Positions 24,344-31,484 of a stretch of 37,311 nucleotides of DNA are shown one piece after another. The stretch comes from Trueperaceae bacterium (GTDB lineage: Bacteria > Deinococcota > Deinococci > Deinococcales > Trueperaceae): positions 1 through 37,311 of the forward strand of contig JAGQHN010000020.1 in assembly GCA_020431825.1 (NCBI GenBank). The letters run 5' to 3'. Position 1 is the stretch's first letter, and each line of letters starts with the position of its first letter. The position numbers were made by a program, and so were the translations under genes. The notes under the pieces are model-generated. The model ran no database searches and had not been told where the DNA came from. It saw only the letters and a program-made list of their open reading frames with translations.

Positions 24344-24373
24344 TTAGCTATGCTCAATAATGGCTAAGGTTTT
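24344..24373 (+). terminator. Weak rho-independent terminator candidate
   Basis: TTAGCTAT (24344-24351) pairs with ATGGCTAA (24360-24367), with one G-T pair and an eight-base loop, followed by GGTTTT. It begins 14 bases after the stop of the secreted-protein gene. The stem is short and AT-rich, so the call is tentative. Confidence 0.4.
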
Positions 24374-24435
24374 CGCCAGGGGTTTTTAGGGTCTAGCTTA
24401 TTCTTGAAAGGGCCATTACCTTAAAAGCCAAACTT

Positions 24436-25293
24436 ATGTGCTTCGATAAGGAGGTGCAAAAGTTTGCTGTCTTGCGTGAAATTGAGAGACTGGATCCCAT
24501 CCGTGACCACCAGCGGATTGTCTTTTTAAGTGCTGCCTATGACTTTCCCTGGGATACCCAGCGCGCGCTCGAGCTTGCTCTCTTACGGACCTTTGCCGTT
24601 CCCAAAAGCTCTGAACTGCTGGTCAGTACCGAAGAATTTACCAGGCGTACCCAAAAGCGCTATGACGATACCAGCTTGCTCATCTCCACCCTTGGGTTTT
24701 ACGGCTATGACAGTAGCGAGGGTCGTGCTGCCCTCAGACGGATGAATCAAATGCATGGTCGCTATCCAATTTCAAATGACGAATTTCTTTATGTGCTTAC
24801 TACCTTTGTTTTTGAACCTATTCGCTGGAATGCCAGGTACGGCTGGCGAAAACTAAGCAAGCATGAAAAACTGGCAAGTTTTTATTTCTGGTGCGAAGTT
24901 GGTCGGCGTATGAATATAAAAGATATTCCTGCTAGCTATGAAGGGCTCGAGGCCTTTAACCGACGCTATGAACGAGAAAATTTTGCTTACAGTGACCTGA
25001 ACCGGCTACTCGCTGAGGTAACCAGAGATCTCTTTTTGTCCTGGGTATTACCAAAGCCGCTCTGGCCTGTCGGGGAAAAGCTGGTTTATGCCCTTATGGA
25101 TGAGCCTATGCGACAGGCCTTTGGTTTCCCCAAGGCACCCCTCTGGGCAAGCTCGAGTGTAAAAGCAGGGCTATGGTTTCGTAAGCAGGCACTGAACTTT
25201 TTTCCCCCGCGGAAAAGACCCTATCAGCTAAGCAAAACCCGCAGTTATCCAAATGGTTATGAAATTCAGCAGCTGGGTACCTGGCCAAATTGA
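24436..25293 (+). CDS. Oxygenase MpaB family protein (DUF2236)
   Basis: About 285 residues, mostly helical, matching by eye the MpaB/rubber-oxygenase (DUF2236) family: 'RTFAVPKSSELL' with a b-type-heme-family feel, 'QKRYDDTSLLISTLGFYG', the conserved 'MNQMHGRYPISNDEFLYVL' with its His, and 'EPIRWNARYGWR'. Characterised relatives are heme oxygenases that cleave isoprenoid chains or act on fungal metabolites; the substrate here is unknown. No signal peptide is seen, but the C-terminal 'WVLPKPLWPVGEKLVYALM' stretch could associate with membrane. The ATG at 24436 has no ribosome-binding site; an excellent AAGGAGGTG lies inside the frame at 24448, with the next usable in-frame TTG at 24472 rather far away, so the start is uncertain. 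A lysoplasmalogenase-like gene follows 12 bases later. Confidence 0.8.
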   Translation: MCFDKEVQKFAVLREIERLDPIRDHQRIVFLSAAYDFPWDTQRALELALLRTFAVPKSSELLVSTEEFTRRTQKRYDDTSLLISTLGFYGYDSSEGRAALRRMNQMHGRYPISNDEFLYVLTTFVFEPIRWNARYGWRKLSKHEKLASFYFWCEVGRRMNIKDIPASYEGLEAFNRRYERENFAYSDLNRLLAEVTRDLFLSWVLPKPLWPVGEKLVYALMDEPMRQAFGFPKAPLWASSSVKAGLWFRKQALNFFPPRKRPYQLSKTRSYPNGYEIQQLGTWPN

Positions 25294-25305
25294 TAAGCTA
25301 AAGCC

Positions 25306-25959
25306 ATGAGTATATTTGGGGCACTGCTCTCTCCAGCCGTTATGATTGCCACGTCGGCGATCTGTGCCATTATCGCTGGACAGAAGTCCAGCCGTGCTTT
25401 TTATTTGTTTAAACCCTTAACCACAGTAATGATCATTCTCTATGGCCTTTTAGCACTCGAGAGCTTAAATGATCGTAGGGGAATTGCCGTCATTATTGGT
25501 TTGCTGTTTTCCCTCCTGGGCGACACTTTACTTATGTTTCCCAGAGCTTTTGTCGCGGGCCTGGCGAGTTTTCTGGTGACCCATTTGCTTTACAGCCTAG
25601 CGTTTTTCAGCGGATTTAGTACCGGGGGCTTAGTGTTTATTGCCCTGCCTTTAGTGATTTATGGCTTTATTATGCTGCTTTTGCTATGGTCAAAACTGGG
25701 CACCTTAAAGGTACCTGTGATGCTTTACATTCTGGCAATCCTGTTTATGACCTATCAGGCTGGAGAACGCTGGCTCGAGTTGCGCGATCTGGCAAGCTTA
25801 CTGGCCTTTTCGGGCACGCTGCTGTTTGCCCTGTCAGATAGCCTGCTTGCTTTTGACCGATTCCGGCAACGGCTCGAGTATGCACAGTCCTGGGTACTCT
25901 CGACCTATTACGCTGCCCAGTGGCTAATTGCCCTGTCGCTTTTTCTGCGGTTTCGCTAG
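25306..25959 (+). CDS. YhhN/TMEM86-family membrane protein (lysoplasmalogenase-like)
   Basis: A 217-residue protein made almost entirely of about eight hydrophobic membrane segments. The family signature is visible in 'LLFSLLGDTLLMFPRAFVAGLASFLVTHLLYSLAFF', of which the Gly-Asp pair and the later His are the conserved polar residues thought to be catalytic. Animal relatives hydrolyse the vinyl-ether bond of lysoplasmalogens; the bacterial role is less clear. It starts 12 bases after the MpaB-family gene without a clear ribosome-binding site, which suggests translational coupling. Pairing of a possible lipid/isoprenoid oxygenase with a possible lipid hydrolase hints at membrane-lipid turnover (inference). 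Confidence 0.85.
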   Translation: MSIFGALLSPAVMIATSAICAIIAGQKSSRAFYLFKPLTTVMIILYGLLALESLNDRRGIAVIIGLLFSLLGDTLLMFPRAFVAGLASFLVTHLLYSLAFFSGFSTGGLVFIALPLVIYGFIMLLLLWSKLGTLKVPVMLYILAILFMTYQAGERWLELRDLASLLAFSGTLLFALSDSLLAFDRFRQRLEYAQSWVLSTYYAAQWLIALSLFLRFR

Positions 25960-26064
25960 TAGTATGACTGCTGTCTTTGTGGCATTAAGTTTTAAATGAA
26001 TGAGACTGCGAAACCACTGCAGGTAAGCTCATCTGGCAGGTTAAAAGGCAAGTACGGTGCTTTG

Positions 26065-26094
26065 CAAAAGTATTGCGACTGAGCAATACTTTTG
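26065..26094. terminator. Bidirectional-type hairpin terminator
   Basis: CAAAAGTATTGC (26065-26076) and GCAATACTTTTG (26083-26094) are exact inverted copies around a six-base loop. The A-run on one side and T-run on the other give terminator character in both directions. It lies about 105 bases downstream of the YhhN-family gene and before the SpoIID-like gene. Confidence 0.55.
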
Positions 26095-26239
26095 AGCGTA
26101 AGCGGTTACCAATAAACGCGTTAAGATTACTCTCTATAGTTCTGAAACACACTATACATAACCTCACATTTGAGTCCAGGCTTAAGAAAAATAAAATAGT
26201 TCTAGCATTTGCCCTCGATTCTTGACATAATGCCCAGAG

Positions 26240-27340
26240 ATGCGTGTCCTTATCTGCTGTTTAATTGTCTTGTCTGCGCACGCCTGGGCAGAACCCCAAA
26301 TACGGGTACTGCTTGGAACTTATAGTGGTGCCACGACGATGCAAATGACGGGGCCGCATAATGCCTATCTCAATGGTAGCTTCTGGTATGCCGGTGCTGG
26401 CCCAGATACTCGTTCGGTTCAGGCAGTAGCGGGCAGCCTTTACTTTGATGGCGCTCAGATAGGCTATGATTTAAGGCTCGAGCCCAGTGATGGGCTCTTT
26501 TACTGGAACGGCTTTTACTACCACGGTTCTTTACAATTTGTCGCTGAGGCCAATAGCCTGCTGGTTATCAACTGGGTTGATATAGAAGACTATATCAAGG
26601 GAGTCGTGCCGGTTGAGATGAAAGCAGATTGGGAGTTTGAAGCTTTAAAAGCGCAGGCGGTGGCGTCCAGAACTTATGTTCTGGCACACCTTAAGCCGGA
26701 GGCAGCCTATGATCTTTGCGCGACCGAGGGCTGTCAGCGCTACGAGGGCTACAGCTCTGAAAACCCCAGAAGCAATGAGGCAGTAGATGCCACCACCGGG
26801 GTGGTGGTTATGTACGGGGGCGCCTACGCCGAGACGTATTATCACGCTGATTCTGGGGGCTTAATTGCCTCAAGCGAAGAGGTCTGGGGCGGTGACTTGC
26901 CTTACCTGCCTGCTCATGAAGATATTTCGCATAGTAGTCCGCACTCGAGCTGGAGCGTTACCCTCGACGCCACTCAGATGGCAGCTTCCATGACAGCTAT
27001 TGGTAAACCTGTTGGCGCCGTTAGCGCCATGCGCATCACCAAGCTTAGCGTGACCGGACGAGTGGTCGAAGTGAGCATACAGGGCAGTGCTGGTTCGACT
27101 AATCTTAGTGGAAAAACTCTGCGTGAGTTGCTAAAGGCCTGGGGGGTAAGATCAACAAAGTTCACCATGCTGGCTAACTTGCAGGTTCAGGGTAGTGGTT
27201 ATGGTCACGGGGTGGGCATGAGTCAGTACGGTGCCAATGCCATGGCTAAGTCAGGTTATGAATTTACCCAGATTTTAGGATTTTATTATCCTTATACTGA
27301 AATTCACCGCCTTGGCTATGCCATTGCGGGTACGCAGTGA
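26240..27340 (+). CDS. SpoIID/LytB-domain protein, exported
   Basis: A 366-residue exported protein with a signal peptide ending 'LSAHAWA' before 'EPQ'. It has the SpoIID domain: 'DYIKGVVPVEMKADWEFEALKAQAVASRTYVL', in which Glu126 matches the catalytic glutamate of SpoIID lytic transglycosylases, then 'TEGCQRYEG', 'YYHADSGG' and the C-terminal 'GYGHGVGMSQYGANAMA'. SpoIID cleaves peptidoglycan glycan strands; related proteins occur in many non-sporulating bacteria, where they act in wall remodelling. No ribosome-binding site is seen; CATAAT eight bases upstream of the ATG could be a -10 box for a leaderless transcript, but this is weaker than the IclR case. The nearest upstream element is a terminator-like hairpin, so the gene probably starts its own transcript. 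Confidence 0.88.
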   Translation: MRVLICCLIVLSAHAWAEPQIRVLLGTYSGATTMQMTGPHNAYLNGSFWYAGAGPDTRSVQAVAGSLYFDGAQIGYDLRLEPSDGLFYWNGFYYHGSLQFVAEANSLLVINWVDIEDYIKGVVPVEMKADWEFEALKAQAVASRTYVLAHLKPEAAYDLCATEGCQRYEGYSSENPRSNEAVDATTGVVVMYGGAYAETYYHADSGGLIASSEEVWGGDLPYLPAHEDISHSSPHSSWSVTLDATQMAASMTAIGKPVGAVSAMRITKLSVTGRVVEVSIQGSAGSTNLSGKTLRELLKAWGVRSTKFTMLANLQVQGSGYGHGVGMSQYGANAMAKSGYEFTQILGFYYPYTEIHRLGYAIAGTQ

Positions 27341-27373
27341 TGGCAGGCGCTAGGCAGCAATCAAAGAACACGA

Positions 27374-27379
27374 TAAACT
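27374..27379 (+). promoter_or_regulatory. Candidate -10 box (TAAACT) for a leaderless HD-hydrolase gene
   Basis: TAAACT fits TANNNT and ends exactly six bases before the GTG at 27386. There is no Shine-Dalgarno sequence before that GTG. A -35 box is not evident, so this is supported only by position and by the same arrangement at the IclR gene. Confidence 0.4.
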
Positions 27380-27385
27380 CTAGCC

Positions 27386-27880
27386 GTGTCGTTTTTGGTC
27401 TGGCTAAAAAATATTAGCTGGCGCACTTTATATGCCTTTGTTCCGGTGCTGGCACAGCCAGACGATGACTTTGCCAGACGTCATTTAAACTCCAAAGCTT
27501 ATGGCCTTTATCTCAGCATGGATAAAAGAGACCGGGCGCATGCGTGTGAGGTTGCCAGAGCCGTTTTGACTGAGCTCGAGCCCAGCAGACAGTTAGTGGC
27601 GGCCGCTTTCTTGCACGATATAGGCAAGGCCGAAGGCCGCTATAACGCACTCGAGCGCATCCTGGTACATCTTTACTGCCCGACGGCTTTACCCAAATCT
27701 CCCAGGCTAAAGGGTTTATCAGGCGTCTGGCAAAGACGCTTGCATCATGCCTATTACGGGGCGCAGAAAATTCGTGAGGCAGGTTTAGCAGAAGACCTTG
27801 CGCTTATCGTTGAATATCATCATCAACCAGAGGCCAACCAGGAGGCGGCCCGGTTAAAAAGAATAGAGGACAGATTTTAG
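27386..27880 (+). CDS. HD-domain metal-dependent hydrolase
   Basis: A 164-residue protein with the HD-domain metal-binding pattern: His52 in 'RAHACEVA', His77-Asp78 in 'FLHDIGKA', and further histidines in 'RLHHAYYGAQ' and 'VEYHHQP' that resemble the H...HD...H of larger HD-GYP/HDIG relatives. Such proteins hydrolyse phosphate bonds in nucleotides or related compounds. A GTG start is used; no ribosome-binding site is visible. The stop codon shares one base with the GTG of folC, so the two are translated in step. The pairing with folC is suggestive but does not reveal the substrate. Confidence 0.82.
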   Translation: MSFLVWLKNISWRTLYAFVPVLAQPDDDFARRHLNSKAYGLYLSMDKRDRAHACEVARAVLTELEPSRQLVAAAFLHDIGKAEGRYNALERILVHLYCPTALPKSPRLKGLSGVWQRRLHHAYYGAQKIREAGLAEDLALIVEYHHQPEANQEAARLKRIEDRF

Positions 27881-29133
27881 TGAGTTCGCTTGACTGGTTA
27901 TATGCGCGGCGGCGGTTTGGGGTCATACCGGGTTTAGAACGGATGCATGAGCTTTTAGCTCGGTTGGGCGAGCCGCAGCAGGCCTTTAAGAGCATTTTGG
28001 TGGGTGGGACCAACGGTAAGGGAAGTACCTCGAGTACGCTTGCCAGCGTCTTGAGTACAGCAGGGTACAAAACCGGACTATTTACCTCGCCACATCTCAG
28101 CTATTTTAGCGAGCGTTTTATGATAGATGGAAAGCGCCCCGATGAGGCAAGGCTCGAGGCTATGATCACCCAAATCAAGCCCCATGCCGAGGCTACCGAC
28201 GCCCTGTTTTTTGAGATCAGCACGGTGCTTGCCTGTCAGTATTTTGCAGAGCAGGGGGTTGAGTATGCGGTTATGGAGGTGGGTATTGGGGGGCGCTTTG
28301 ATTCTACCAACAGCTTGGATCCCGTCCTTAGCATTATCTCTAATGTAGCGCTTGATCACACCGAGGTTTTAGGCGGTACAGTTGAGAAAATTGCCTTTGA
28401 AAAGGCGGGCATTATGCGGCAGGGCAAACCAGTGCTCAGTGCTGCCAGAGCAGGGGCAGCGAAGGTCTTGCAGGAGCAAGCTCAGGAAAAGGGAGCAAAA
28501 CTCTGGCTTCTTGACCGAGAGATTTACTCAGCACTACTCACTATGTCCTGGCAAGGGGTAGCCTTGCAGGTGGATAGTCCGCTTGGCAGCGTTCGGGTAC
28601 AGTCGCCACTGGTAGGCAGGTTTCAAGCCGATAATGTGGCTCTGGCTGTTGTTGCGGCGCAGCTTCTTGGTGTTTCGGAAGCGGCTATACAAAAAGGTGT
28701 GGCTAAAACCCGCTGGCCAGGAAGGCTCGAGCGCATTGACTATCAAAATCGGCAGTTCATTATTGACGGAGCGCATAACCCAGATGCAGCAAGGGTGCTC
28801 AGGCAAACGCTGGAGGATTTAGCTGTACGAGACATCATTCTGATTTTTGGTGCCAATAAAGATAAAGACCTGGAAGCCACGCTGATTCCGTTGGCCGAGT
28901 TGGCAACCAGGGTCATTTTTACCCAGGCTAGCCTCATTCCCAAGGCAACGCCGCCAGAACTGCTCAAAGAACTCTGGCCAGAAGCAGCGCTGGCAAGTAC
29001 GCCTGCTGAAGCCATTAGAATAGCTCTCGAGCTTCCCTCGGATGCCACGATTGTTATTGCGGGTAGTCTCTATCTGGCAGGTGAAGTACGGCCTCTATTA
29101 CTGGGGGAAAGTCCAGAAGCGTTTAGGAAATGA
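27880..29133 (+). CDS. folC: Bifunctional folylpolyglutamate/dihydrofolate synthase
   Basis: A 417-residue Mur-ligase-fold enzyme that adds glutamate to dihydropteroate or folate with ATP in folate biosynthesis. The ATP loop is 'GGTNGKGSTSS' (residues 43-52), with 'GLFTSPHLSYFSERF', 'VMEVGIGGRFDSTNS', 'DHTEVLGGTVEKIAFEKAGI' and the C-terminal 'DGAHNPDAARVL' typical of FolC. Normal length. The GTG start overlaps the preceding stop by one base; 'GAGGA' lies about 12 bases upstream. It meets plsY end to end, with a single base between the two stop codons, so neither gene has room for its own terminator between them. Confidence 0.95.
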   Translation: MSSLDWLYARRRFGVIPGLERMHELLARLGEPQQAFKSILVGGTNGKGSTSSTLASVLSTAGYKTGLFTSPHLSYFSERFMIDGKRPDEARLEAMITQIKPHAEATDALFFEISTVLACQYFAEQGVEYAVMEVGIGGRFDSTNSLDPVLSIISNVALDHTEVLGGTVEKIAFEKAGIMRQGKPVLSAARAGAAKVLQEQAQEKGAKLWLLDREIYSALLTMSWQGVALQVDSPLGSVRVQSPLVGRFQADNVALAVVAAQLLGVSEAAIQKGVAKTRWPGRLERIDYQNRQFIIDGAHNPDAARVLRQTLEDLAVRDIILIFGANKDKDLEATLIPLAELATRVIFTQASLIPKATPPELLKELWPEAALASTPAEAIRIALELPSDATIVIAGSLYLAGEVRPLLLGESPEAFRK

Positions 29134-29134
29134 C

Positions 29135-29734
29135 TCAGTCTGACGGAGGTGTGAGTTCCCTGATCAAATCAGGCAGATGTTTATAGATAATCAGCAGGCT
29201 AAACAGGACAACGGTGGCAACTTTATAAATAAAGCTCGAGCCGCTTTCCCCTCTCAAACTTAAGACTAACGCGGTAATAATCGGAAAACAGGCAACAGCG
29301 ATGATAGCCGCAAAACTGGGCCGTTTACGAAGCGCTATCATGATGGCAATAAGACACGCCAGGGCGCTTATGCCAACATAAGGAAAGACGATGAGCGCTG
29401 CACCAAGCGTGGTGGCCAGGGCCTTTCCACCGCGGAAGCCAACGTAAACTGACCAGGCATGACCAGCTATGACACCGAGCGTAGCTGCCAGCATGGGTAA
29501 GAGGGAAGCCTGCGTGAGCCATTTGCTTAGTCCAACTGCCAGTAGACCTTTGCCAAGATCTATGAGCAAAACGGCGATGCCAGTCTGTGGATTAAGGTTC
29601 CTGGCCGTATTCATAGCACCCATGCTGCCTGAGCCTAAGTCAAAAACATTTTTCCCCTGAGCCTTTGCCAGCAAATATGCTGTTGGAAAAGACCCTATCA
29701 AATAGCCCAGAATAAGGGCAGCCAGATTAATCAT
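29135..29734 (-). CDS. plsY: Acyl-phosphate:glycerol-3-phosphate acyltransferase
   Basis: A 199-residue inner-membrane protein that transfers the fatty-acyl group from acyl-phosphate to glycerol-3-phosphate, the first step of phospholipid synthesis. The three PlsY motifs are visible: 'GSFPTAYLLAKA' at the N-terminus, 'GSGSMGAMNTARN', and 'HAWSVYVGFRGGKALATTLG'. About five hydrophobic segments are present. Its start overlaps the end of recO by eight bases, and it is the last gene of the topA operon. A short charged tail ends the protein. Confidence 0.94.
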   Translation of the reverse strand: MINLAALILGYLIGSFPTAYLLAKAQGKNVFDLGSGSMGAMNTARNLNPQTGIAVLLIDLGKGLLAVGLSKWLTQASLLPMLAATLGVIAGHAWSVYVGFRGGKALATTLGAALIVFPYVGISALACLIAIMIALRKRPSFAAIIAVACFPIITALVLSLRGESGSSFIYKVATVVLFSLLIIYKHLPDLIRELTPPSD

Positions 29735-30455
29735 GAGTGGTAAGTTGGGTGAGGCTGGCGAGGCTGTTGAGTTCAGTTACATGATAGGCGAGAAAGCGCG
29801 ATAAGAGTCTAAAGTGTTCATCAGGGTTTGTAAGGCCTCTGGCTAGCGTGTCACGTACACTCAGGCTATGAATGGCCTGTAAGTCAGTCAGCAAGTCAGC
29901 TGAAATAGGATAGCCTCTAGCGCAAGTCTGACAGGTAACACCACCCAGCGCAATGTCAAATCTTTGGTCAAGATCACTCGAGCCGCATAGGACACAGCTC
30001 TTGACTCTGGGGCTAAGCCCTGCGGTTTGCAGGAGGCGCCAGGCATAAACGATAGTGATTTGAGCTGGGCTCTCTCCCTGATTAAGACCGCGCAAACTGC
30101 TGACAAAGTATTTGTAAATATCCTCGCCAATATGCACATCTACCGTGAGTTTATCTACCAGTTCTGCCAGAACATGGGCATAAGGATAAATGGCGGGGTC
30201 ACTGAGTCTTGGCAAAGCACCATTAAGCTGAACCTGTGTGAGTACCGCAAGGTTATCTTCAGTTTTGCGGTAGTACTGGGCAGTGACATCATGAAAGAGA
30301 CTAAGCTTGCCTAAGTGCCCGCCGGGGCGCTTTCCCTTTCGGACCTTGGCTTGCCATTTACCATGCTCACCCAGCAGCGTCACAATCACATCACCGCTGG
30401 TGAGTTCATGCCGTCTGATCACCACACCTTCATTTATTTGATAGCGCTCTGCCAC
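29727..30455 (-). CDS. recO: DNA repair protein RecO
   Basis: About 242 residues. RecO loads RecA onto single-stranded DNA with RecR (RecFOR pathway). The N-terminal OB-fold begins 'ERYQINEGVVIRRHELTSGD', as in other RecO proteins, and a Cys4 zinc motif is clear ('SCVLCGSS' and 'TCQTCARGYP'). I chose GTG at 30455 because it puts the family N-terminus at residue 3; a longer frame to 30518 adds 21 residues unlike RecO and runs into the upstream gene. TACACT on the minus strand ends six bases before this GTG, which would fit an additional leaderless transcript. It overlaps plsY. Confidence 0.92.
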   Translation of the reverse strand: MAERYQINEGVVIRRHELTSGDVIVTLLGEHGKWQAKVRKGKRPGGHLGKLSLFHDVTAQYYRKTEDNLAVLTQVQLNGALPRLSDPAIYPYAHVLAELVDKLTVDVHIGEDIYKYFVSSLRGLNQGESPAQITIVYAWRLLQTAGLSPRVKSCVLCGSSDLDQRFDIALGGVTCQTCARGYPISADLLTDLQAIHSLSVRDTLARGLTNPDEHFRLLSRFLAYHVTELNSLASLTQLTTHD

Positions 30456-30483
30456 AGCTCTAGTGTAGCCAGTTTTGGACGCT

Positions 30484-31158
30484 TTAAACGTCGTCTCTAC
30501 CAAGCGTAAAACCAGCAAAAAGGCGGCCCCCGAAAGGTGTCAGGTAGCGGTCAATCAAGCTGATGACCAGAGTCGCATCGTTTTCTTTATGGAATGCCAG
30601 AATGGCGGTTTTTAAGGTCTGGTGAAGGTCTGGGTTATGTTTCTTGATTTCCCTGGGAATCCATTTGCTACTGGCTCGCCACAGATTTTGGCTGTCAAAG
30701 AAAAAGTCAAAAAAGCAGGAAAGAAGCTGGGGCAAGATAAATAGCGCCGTGTCAACATCCTGAGCTTCAAAATCCTCGAGTAAATCAGTTAGAGCGTATC
30801 TTGCCTGATCAAGCTCGAGCCTGGTTTTGGGTTTAGGGCCAGCAGTAAGTTGCGTAAGGGCCCTGGTCTTTACCTGCTCTGCCAGTTCCAAATCTCCCCG
30901 AATCAGGATGCTTTCACTGAGCATTTGCGGCAGGCTTGGTCTGCGGCGCTCAATGTCTTTTTGGCAAAACAGTTCTAGCGACGCTGATGTGTGGACAAAT
31001 GCCTCGACTGGCCAATCGTGCGCCAAAAAAGATTCCCGGTAAGGTGCTTCCTGTGAGCCAAGAACGATGATATCCAGGTCTGACCCGGGTTTGGCTTGCT
31101 GCCGTACGACACTCCCGGCTAAAAGAATCAAATTGGCGTCAGGATAGCGCAAAGCCAC
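30484..31158 (-). CDS. Nucleotidyltransferase-domain protein
   Basis: A 224-residue protein. The N-terminal nucleotidyltransferase (polymerase-beta-like) signature is 'LLAGSVVRQQAKPGSDLDIIV': the Gly-Ser and the Asp-x-Asp that bind metal and nucleotide. The rest is helical, with 'ALTDLLEDFEAQDVDTALFILPQLLSCFFDFFF' and 'WIPREIKKHNPDLHQTL', resembling the substrate-binding helical domains of aminoglycoside- or toxin-type nucleotidyltransferases. No specific target can be named. It starts at GTG 23 bases after the cupin gene; the frame is open further upstream but has no good start codon. It sits between topA and recO in a compact operon. Confidence 0.8.
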   Translation of the reverse strand: MALRYPDANLILLAGSVVRQQAKPGSDLDIIVLGSQEAPYRESFLAHDWPVEAFVHTSASLELFCQKDIERRRPSLPQMLSESILIRGDLELAEQVKTRALTQLTAGPKPKTRLELDQARYALTDLLEDFEAQDVDTALFILPQLLSCFFDFFFDSQNLWRASSKWIPREIKKHNPDLHQTLKTAILAFHKENDATLVISLIDRYLTPFGGRLFAGFTLGRDDV

Positions 31159-31181
31159 CTGCCTGGCCGCTTCAAGCGGAC

Positions 31182-31481
31182 TTAAGCGACTTGTCTTAAT
31201 GCCACGACCTCTTTTAAAGGCTCAAAGCTAACCTTTGTGCCTTTTTCAAGATGTAAGCTGTCGCCTTTTTTTAAGAGTCGAAAATCACCGTAGGGCAAAT
31301 CAATAATCAGTTCGCCCTGTATGACCATGAGCCAGATGGTGCTGGGAAGCTCATGCATGGCTTCTTGTTCTACAATGATGGCCTCGAGCCTGGTTCCTGG
31401 TACGGCAGAACCTTTGGGGTTGGCCCTGGCAAGAGCCACCAGATTAAGCGGTTGCGCTACATTGTTTTGAATCTCACTCAT
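31182..31481 (-). CDS. Small cupin-like protein
   Basis: A 99-residue protein with a single beta-barrel (cupin-type) pattern: 'AIIVEQEAMHELPSTIWLMVIQGELIIDLPYGDFRLLKKGDSLHLEKGT'. The 'G(x)5P/Y..' and 'KGD...' turns fit the cupin fold, but the usual His-x-His metal site is not complete, so an enzymatic role is doubtful. It starts three bases after the topA stop and is surely co-transcribed with it. Function unknown. Confidence 0.72.
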   Translation of the reverse strand: MSEIQNNVAQPLNLVALARANPKGSAVPGTRLEAIIVEQEAMHELPSTIWLMVIQGELIIDLPYGDFRLLKKGDSLHLEKGTKVSFEPLKEVVALRQVA

Positions 31482-31484
31482 GGC

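Noticed and set aside
24448-24456. Perfect Shine-Dalgarno-like AAGGAGGTG inside the start of the MpaB-family gene
   Set aside because: No in-frame start codon lies at proper distance (the next is TTG 15 bases on), so I noted start uncertainty rather than moving the start.
26222-26227. Exact TTGACA before the SpoIID-like gene
   Set aside because: It lies only 12 bases before the ATG, so no -10 box at proper spacing could precede the gene; it is more likely part of a -10 region.
26240-27340. SpoIID domain taken as a sign of a spore-former
   Set aside because: SpoIID/LytB proteins are widespread outside spore-formers, and no other sporulation gene is in the window.
30637-30654. R-x4-H string ('REIKKH') in the nucleotidyltransferase, reminiscent of HEPN toxins and MntA-HepT systems
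   Set aside because: A single short motif in a Lys-rich helix is weak evidence, and the gene sits in a housekeeping operon without a partner toxin or antitoxin.
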